A stretch of DNA of 64,000 nt. It comes from Solirubrobacter phytolaccae (GTDB lineage Bacteria; Actinomycetota; Thermoleophilia; Solirubrobacterales; Solirubrobacteraceae). The stretch covers positions 62,001-126,000 of the forward strand of contig NZ_JAPDDP010000001.1 of assembly GCF_027587195.1 (NCBI RefSeq), written 5' to 3'. The notes beneath the pieces were generated by a model. The model did not search any database. It saw nothing but the letters and a program-made list of their open reading frames with translations, and was not told the DNA's origin. The translations under genes were made by a program, and so were the position numbers. Below are positions 58,602 to 64,000 of the stretch, piece after piece (within the stretch, counting starts at the first letter, position 1; each line of letters begins with the position of its first letter).

Positions 58602-61600
58602 ATGTTCGCTTCTACGGCGCGTCGAGTCGTTCGCTGGTGGCTGCCCGGATACGGGTCGGTCGACGAGGGACCGTCCGGCGTCGCCGTGGCCGCGACCGCA
58701 CTGGTGGCGGCCCTGTGCGCGCTCGTCGCTGCAGGGTTGCCGCTCGGATCGCTGTGGGAGGGGGCAGATACCCGATCGGCGTCGACGCAAGCCTCGGCGC
58801 CACCTTCGCCGTCGGTACGAGCCGGCTCGGCGACCGCGCACGCGGGCCTCTCGTCGACGGGCGCGGTCGCCGCGGTGCGCGATGAGTTCGGTGCGTTGAT
58901 GAGCGCGCGGGCCACCACCGCCGCGCCGCTCTCGCTGGCCCGGCCCGTGACCACGCGGGCCGCCGACGGCCGGGCGTTGCCGACGGTCAAGGTCGCCGCG
59001 AACCCGGTCGACCTACGCTGGCGCACCGATCGGCGCGGCGGCTTCTCGCTCGCGAAGGCGCCGGCCGACGTGCGCGTCGGAGCGACCGCGGCGGCCGGCG
59101 CGGCGTTCGTCGAAGCCGGCGTGGGCTTCGCGCCGCACGGGGCCGCCGATGTCTCCGGCCGGCACGTGGACGCGACCGTCTTCTTCGCCAACGTCGCTCG
59201 CGACACCGACTACCTGCTGGCGCCGCGCGGCGGCGGGCTCGAGGCCATGTGGGCGCTGCGCAGCGCCGCCAGCCCGGAGCGCCTGGTGCTCGACTACCGC
59301 CTCGAGTCGGGGCTGAGCCTGCGCAGCTCGCAGGACCCGGATCTCGCCGCCGTCGTGGTCCGCGGCGGCAAGACGGTCGCGATGACGAGCGCGGTGGTGG
59401 CGTTCGACGCGGATCGCCGTCCGGTGCCGGTGAAGAGCACCGTGGTCGGCGACAAACTCGTGATCGCGGTCGACCATCAGGGCCGCGACCTGCGCTACCC
59501 GTTGTTGGTCGATCCGACGACGTACACGCTGGCTTCGGGCACGTCGAGTGAGCACTGGGCGTACGCCGACCAGGGGGTGTGGGCGTCGGATGCATCTCTC
59601 GCATACCTCGAGATCAACACGTACAACGACACCAGCGCCGGCGACTGGGCGGAGTGGACGTACACGCCGCCCGGAACCGGCTACGTGACCCGCCTCGAGG
59701 GTGGCGTGACCGTCGACTACATGCTCGCGGAGAACTCCGAGAGCAACGCTGGCCTGCGACGGAGCAACGGCACGTGGGCGGTCCCGCCGGTCCTCGTCGA
59801 GGGCATGTATGGCGAGTACGTCCCGGTCGACGTGTGCCTGATCTCGAGTTGCGACGAGCCGGTCGCGGGTGATTCCCCGACCAGCGCGCTCAGCTACTTC
59901 TCGGGCACGAAGGCCGTGTTCCGCGTCGATCAGCGCCGAGACAACTCGGAGACGCTTAACGACGGCTGGCAGACGGGCGAGGCGACGCTGACGCTCGACG
60001 ATCCCGAGGTTCCGACCCTTTCCAGCGTGAGCACGGGCGCGACCGGGTCTGGGACCACTCGCACCGCGTCCGCCACGATCAGCGACGCCGGCCTCGGCCC
60101 GGTCAAGCTCGAGGTCCTCAAGGACGGCAACGTCGTCAACACCGTCAACCGCACGTGTGTGCCGGAGGCCGGCGCCTGCACCGGCTCCTGGTCGCCCTCG
60201 ATCAACTACAGCCTGAGCGGGATCCCGCAGGGCACCAGCGCGACGTTCGGCCTGCGCGCCTACGACGCGGCGGGGCACGTGTCCAGCACGTCGAGCTGGA
60301 CGATCTTCATGGACACCCAGGCGCCGACCGTGACCGCGACGGGCGCGATGGTCAACCCGGTCGACCCCGCGGCGTCGGTGCAGGTGTGGGGCCAGGACGG
60401 TCCCAACAGCTCGGGCATCAAGCGACTGCTGATCGACGTCGACGGCGTCGCGCAGACGCCGGTGACGTTCTCGTGCTCACCCAGCTGCTCGGGGTCGCAG
60501 GCGCACACCTTCTCGCTCACGCCGAGCGCGTACTCGGAAGGGCTGCACACGGTCACGTTCCGCTACGAGGACGCGGCGGGCAACGTCTCCTCGCCGCTGA
60601 CGCGCAACGTCTACGTGATCGACGAGGAGTCGATCAACCGCGCGCAGCTCGGCCTGGAGAACTACTTCGCCTACGAGAGCACTCCGACGGGCGCCGGCAC
60701 CGCCGCGCACGTGAACGTCGCCAACGGCAACGCCGTCTGGCACTCGACGCCGATCGTGAACGCCGGCCGTGGCCTGTCGAGTGTCGTGAACCTCACCTAC
60801 AACTCGCTCGACCGCGGTGGCTACGTCAACTCGCTGATCCAGGACGGCGGAGCCGCCGTGGTCGGCCAAGGCGTCAATCAGAGCCGCTGGCTCGGCGGTC
60901 TCGCGTACGGCGAGGTCGGACCGGGCTTCTCGCTGGGCATCTCCGGCCTCACGCGTTTGAACGAGCCGCTGCGGCGGATCTCCGGTCCGAGCCTGGACCA
61001 GCCCGCCGTGATCGAGCTCGTCGACGTGGACGGCACCGCGCACCGCTTCGTGCGTGACGCGTCGCGGATGACGCGGTTCGCCCCGCCGGCGGGTGTGGAG
61101 CTCGAGCTGCGCGACTACTCCAGCTCCGACGCGACCCGCAAGTGGGCGGCGACCCGCCCCGACGGCGTGACCTTCTTCTTCGACAGTGACGGCTACCAGA
61201 CGTTCATCACCGATCGCAACGGCAACACGATCCGCTTCGAGTACGAGAAGTACTCCAAGGTCACGGGCCTGGTCTCGAGCTGCTCCGGCACTCCCGCGGC
61301 GACGCTGCTGTGCACCAAGCGGGTGGTCCGGGTCGTCGACCCGTACGGCGTCCAGCACGGCGGCACCACCGCGACCGCTCGCTCGCTGACGATCAGCTAC
61401 AAGAGCGGCCCGACGCTCCCGACCGGCTCGCATCCCTCGGTGGCGACCGACGCGCTGACCGGCTCGGTCGGCGGACGGCCGGACAAGATCTCCCGGATCG
61501 TCGACCACGCCGGCCGCGTGACCGACTTCGGCTACGACAGCGCCGGCTACCTGACCACCCTCACGCAGGGCGAGGTGCTCAGCCCGGCCAGCACCGAGCA

Positions 61601-64000
61601 CGTGCGCACGACCACGTTCACGTATGCGGGCTCGGGCGTGAACCGCCAGCTCGCAAGCGTCGTCGACCCGCGTGGCAACGACACGACCTTCACCTACGAG
61701 ACGGCCGCCGCGCCCGGGCTCGCCGGCGTCAAGAGCGTCGGTCAGCGCGCCACCGCGGTCACGAACCGTCGCAACAACGCGACGACGTTCAACTACGGCA
61801 CCAACAGCTGCACCAGCGCCACGGCCCCGGGCAGCGTCGACACCGTCTACTGCTACGACAGCGTCGGCCGCGTCCAGGAGATCACCGACGAGCTCGGCAC
61901 GCTCACCGAGCTGGACTGGAGCAGCGACAACTACATGTCGCGCTACAAGGTCGCCGCGAACTTCGTCGACCAGGCCGCCGAGACCAACATCACGTACACG
62001 CGCCTCGGCGATCCGGAGACGATCACCGACCCGCTCAGCCGCGTCACCACCCTCAAGTACCGCTTCGGGACCGAGACCGGCCCGACGAACGGCGGTGTCG
62101 ACGACGGCACGCAGTACGTCACCGACCTGATCTCGATGCGCCGCCCGGCGCGCGCGAACCTCCAGCAGTTCGCCCTGCCGACCGTGACGTTCGGCCTCGA
62201 CAACGAGGGCAACGTCACGAGCCGCACCTATGCCGGCCTGGCCTCGTCGGAGACCAACTACGGCAGCTACGGCCTCGTGAACTGGGAGGAGGACGAGCAC
62301 GACAACCGCACCAGCTTCTCCGCCTACGACGCCAACGGCCTGCCGACGGTCGTCGTCGATCCCCGCCAGAACGGGGGCGAGACCTCCTACGACGGCACCT
62401 GGCGCTACAGCTACGACCCCGTCGGCAACCTGCTCGCGGTCATCGACCCCCGCGGCGGCACCTCCTTCGCCGCCGAGCAGCCATACACGACGTACTTCGA
62501 GTACGACCCGTTCGACCGCGTCATCGAGTCCTATGCGCCCAAGTGCACCGACCCGAGCGACGACGAGGACGAGGGCTGCCCGGTCAAGACCTGGATCCGT
62601 CGCTCGACGGCGTACGACCCGAACGGCAACCCCACCGACTCGACGGACGGCCGACGCAAGGTCACCACTCGCGTGTTCACCGCCATGGACGCGGTGTCCC
62701 GGGAGCTCACGCCGGAGGTCAACCACTACGGTGAGGAGGACCCCGCAGCTGAGGAGACGGCCTATGAGTACGACGCTCGCGACAACCTGATCCTCGTCAC
62801 CTCGCCGGAGGGCAGCCAGTCCGGGAGCGTGGCCGGCGATCATGCCACGGCGTACGAGTACGACCCGATCGATCGTCTGGTGATCGAGCAGCGCCAACAG
62901 CGCGGAAGCGTCAGCAAGGACCTCATCACGTCCTACGCGTACGACCGGCGCGACAACGTCGTCGGCATCGCCGATCCACGCGCGAACACCAGCGGCGACG
63001 CGAAGGCGAACGCCGCGGACAACGCGAAGCAGCGGTGGGCCTACGGGTACGACCTCGTCGACAACCGAACCGACGCGATCGAGAACCCGAAGACGAGCGG
63101 AGGCCTGAAGCTCCGCACCTACACGACGTACGACGCCAACGACAACGTCGCCAGCATGGTCACCCCGCGCGGCATGACGCCGACAGGGCTGGGCAGCAAT
63201 GCCGCCGAGTTCACGACCACGTATGTCTACGACGTCCACGACGACGTGATCTCGACCACCCGGGGTGGTCAGCGCACGACCGCGTACACCCGCCGGGCCG
63301 ACGGCAAGGTCACGGCGGTCATCTCACCGCGCGGCGTGGCCAGCACCGGTGTGGAGGGCGACTTCCAGACGAGCTACACGTACGATCGCAACGGCGACGT
63401 CGCGACGGTCACGTTGCCGCGAGCCCCAGGCCAGGTTCCGGCGCGCGCGGCCAAGATCAAGTACGGCCGCAACGCCGTCGGCGACCCGATCGACATCAAG
63501 GATCCGCGGGGCAACGACGAGGGCGGATCGCCGGCGCCTCCCGCGCACTACTTCTCGAACCGCTTCTACGACACCGGCGAGCTGCGCTGGACCGACCGGC
63601 CGAGCTGGTGGACGGTCGAGATCGGCGCGGCGTCCGAGGTGCGCGAGCGCACCCCGGACGAGTGGATCCTGTTCGACGGCAACCAGCCCGCCCTGCCGAG
63701 CGGTCCCGGTGACTTCGGGAAGGTGACGGGGATGCCGTTGCCGTCGCTGCTGCCGATGGCCGGCGCGACGACGCTCCGCTACGACCCCGAGATGCGGCTC
63801 GAGAGCGTCGTCGACGCGGCGAACAAGGTCATCGACCTTCGTCGCGACGACGTGGATCGCGTGAAGGGCGTCGAATACCCGTACAAGGCGGACAACTCGG
63901 CAACGCCGGCCAACGACCCGGTGCGGATCCCGACCGAGCTCGGATACGACCGCAACGGCAACTTGGTGATGTCCGAGGACGGCGAAGGCGAGCGGACCGT
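58602..64000 (+). CDS. YD/RHS-repeat protein, 3' end cut by window
   Basis: Open frame from ATG 58602 to the right edge (1799 codons seen, no stop). Residues ~32-50 are hydrophobic (VAVAATALVAALCALVAAGL), a likely signal anchor or atypical signal. The region to ~660 is beta-rich with Ig-like parts (TISDAGLGPVKLEVLKDG). From ~810 onward RHS/YD-type segments recur: GRPDKISRIVDHAGRVTDFG, FEYDPFDRVIESYAP, YEYDPIDRLVIEQ, YGYDLVDNRTDAIENP, TTYVYDVHDDVIST. Such proteins form a hollow shell around a C-terminal toxin in many bacteria; any toxin or immunity gene lies beyond the window. The RBS is weak. Confidence 0.93.
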   Translation, partial: MFASTARRVVRWWLPGYGSVDEGPSGVAVAATALVAALCALVAAGLPLGSLWEGADTRSASTQASAPPSPSVRAGSATAHAGLSSTGAVAAVRDEFGALMSARATTAAPLSLARPVTTRAADGRALPTVKVAANPVDLRWRTDRRGGFSLAKAPADVRVGATAAAGAAFVEAGVGFAPHGAADVSGRHVDATVFFANVARDTDYLLAPRGGGLEAMWALRSAASPERLVLDYRLESGLSLRSSQDPDLAAVVVRGGKTVAMTSAVVAFDADRRPVPVKSTVVGDKLVIAVDHQGRDLRYPLLVDPTTYTLASGTSSEHWAYADQGVWASDASLAYLEINTYNDTSAGDWAEWTYTPPGTGYVTRLEGGVTVDYMLAENSESNAGLRRSNGTWAVPPVLVEGMYGEYVPVDVCLISSCDEPVAGDSPTSALSYFSGTKAVFRVDQRRDNSETLNDGWQTGEATLTLDDPEVPTLSSVSTGATGSGTTRTASATISDAGLGPVKLEVLKDGNVVNTVNRTCVPEAGACTGSWSPSINYSLSGIPQGTSATFGLRAYDAAGHVSSTSSWTIFMDTQAPTVTATGAMVNPVDPAASVQVWGQDGPNSSGIKRLLIDVDGVAQTPVTFSCSPSCSGSQAHTFSLTPSAYSEGLHTVTFRYEDAAGNVSSPLTRNVYVIDEESINRAQLGLENYFAYESTPTGAGTAAHVNVANGNAVWHSTPIVNAGRGLSSVVNLTYNSLDRGGYVNSLIQDGGAAVVGQGVNQSRWLGGLAYGEVGPGFSLGISGLTRLNEPLRRISGPSLDQPAVIELVDVDGTAHRFVRDASRMTRFAPPAGVELELRDYSSSDATRKWAATRPDGVTFFFDSDGYQTFITDRNGNTIRFEYEKYSKVTGLVSSCSGTPAATLLCTKRVVRVVDPYGVQHGGTTATARSLTISYKSGPTLPTGSHPSVATDALTGSVGGRPDKISRIVDHAGRVTDFGYDSAGYLTTLTQGEVLSPASTEHVRTTTFTYAGSGVNRQLASVVDPRGNDTTFTYETAAAPGLAGVKSVGQRATAVTNRRNNATTFNYGTNSCTSATAPGSVDTVYCYDSVGRVQEITDELGTLTELDWSSDNYMSRYKVAANFVDQAAETNITYTRLGDPETITDPLSRVTTLKYRFGTETGPTNGGVDDGTQYVTDLISMRRPARANLQQFALPTVTFGLDNEGNVTSRTYAGLASSETNYGSYGLVNWEEDEHDNRTSFSAYDANGLPTVVVDPRQNGGETSYDGTWRYSYDPVGNLLAVIDPRGGTSFAAEQPYTTYFEYDPFDRVIESYAPKCTDPSDDEDEGCPVKTWIRRSTAYDPNGNPTDSTDGRRKVTTRVFTAMDAVSRELTPEVNHYGEEDPAAEETAYEYDARDNLILVTSPEGSQSGSVAGDHATAYEYDPIDRLVIEQRQQRGSVSKDLITSYAYDRRDNVVGIADPRANTSGDAKANAADNAKQRWAYGYDLVDNRTDAIENPKTSGGLKLRTYTTYDANDNVASMVTPRGMTPTGLGSNAAEFTTTYVYDVHDDVISTTRGGQRTTAYTRRADGKVTAVISPRGVASTGVEGDFQTSYTYDRNGDVATVTLPRAPGQVPARAAKIKYGRNAVGDPIDIKDPRGNDEGGSPAPPAHYFSNRFYDTGELRWTDRPSWWTVEIGAASEVRERTPDEWILFDGNQPALPSGPGDFGKVTGMPLPSLLPMAGATTLRYDPEMRLESVVDAANKVIDLRRDDVDRVKGVEYPYKADNSATPANDPVRIPTELGYDRNGNLVMSEDGEGERT

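Noticed and set aside
58340-59206. 288-residue minus-strand frame across the RHS start
   Set aside because: Antisense of the RHS N-terminus, low complexity, no ribosome site.
60477-63239. 920-residue minus-strand frame inside the RHS gene
   Set aside because: Low-complexity Arg/Val/Asp translation typical of GC-rich antisense; the plus frame shows YD repeats.
1-64000. CRISPR arrays, transposases, rRNA or integrase genes
   Set aside because: No regularly spaced repeats, DDE/serine recombinase motifs or RNA gene signatures were seen on either strand.

Overview
The window is very GC-rich DNA with dense bacterial coding, many GTG starts, many ATGA/GTGA start-stop overlaps and few clear Shine-Dalgarno sites. 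Gene content points to a high-GC actinomycete-type organism. It includes a fused CofG/CofH FO synthase (coenzyme F420 pathway), Hanks-type kinases, large ATP-binding LuxR regulators, an LmbU-like regulator and long secreted beta-rich proteins. My best guess is the Solirubrobacterales / Thermoleophilia, inferred from protein style only; there is no rRNA marker and I see no tRNA, CRISPR array or insertion sequence. Forty-four protein genes are called. The first is cut by the left edge and the last by the right edge.

Layout. 1-6760: the end of a metallo-beta-lactamase-fold protein, a heme peroxidase resembling alpha-dioxygenases, then a divergent pair of Ser/Thr kinases (one fused to an AAA ATPase). 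6753-17558: metabolic and regulatory genes, namely TetR plus NmrA-like reductase, FabD, a zinc alcohol dehydrogenase divergent from an SDR epimerase, a sulfite-oxidase-like enzyme, a VOC protein, a lower-GC membrane protein, a membrane nucleotide cyclase with altered substrate residues, and FO synthase. 18209-26525: a light-signalling block with a PAS-GAF histidine kinase, heme oxygenase, bacteriophytochrome, a single-domain response regulator, a REC-GAF-PP2C (SpoIIE/RsbU-type) phosphatase and a PH-like protein of unknown function, mostly with overlapping start and stop codons. 26556-31381: an M15-like secreted peptidase, a DUF1963-like protein, a secreted propeller-like protein, an ankyrin protein and a PASTA-like protein. 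31378-39445: an apparent cupin / LuxR response regulator / 2333-residue secreted metalloprotease operon. 39549-47508: a LAL regulator, a secreted protein and an Ig-repeat surface protein. 47654-49788: a second heme peroxidase and an LmbU-like regulator. 49901-53905: an endolysin-like enzyme with a holin-like membrane protein, then an ECF sigma factor with a membrane partner. 54050-58061: a small secreted pair, an M1 metallopeptidase and a CsbD stress protein. 58602 to the end: the first 1799 codons of a YD/RHS-repeat protein.

The most coherent system is the light block. Heme oxygenase would make biliverdin, the phytochrome would sense red/far-red light, and the small receiver plus the PP2C phosphatase could pass the signal to a partner-switch (sigma-B-like) stress pathway. 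Two places in the window (10474-10496 and 57829-57854) carry sequences resembling sigma-B-type promoters, one before csbD, so a light-to-stress-response link is a testable idea rather than a shown fact.
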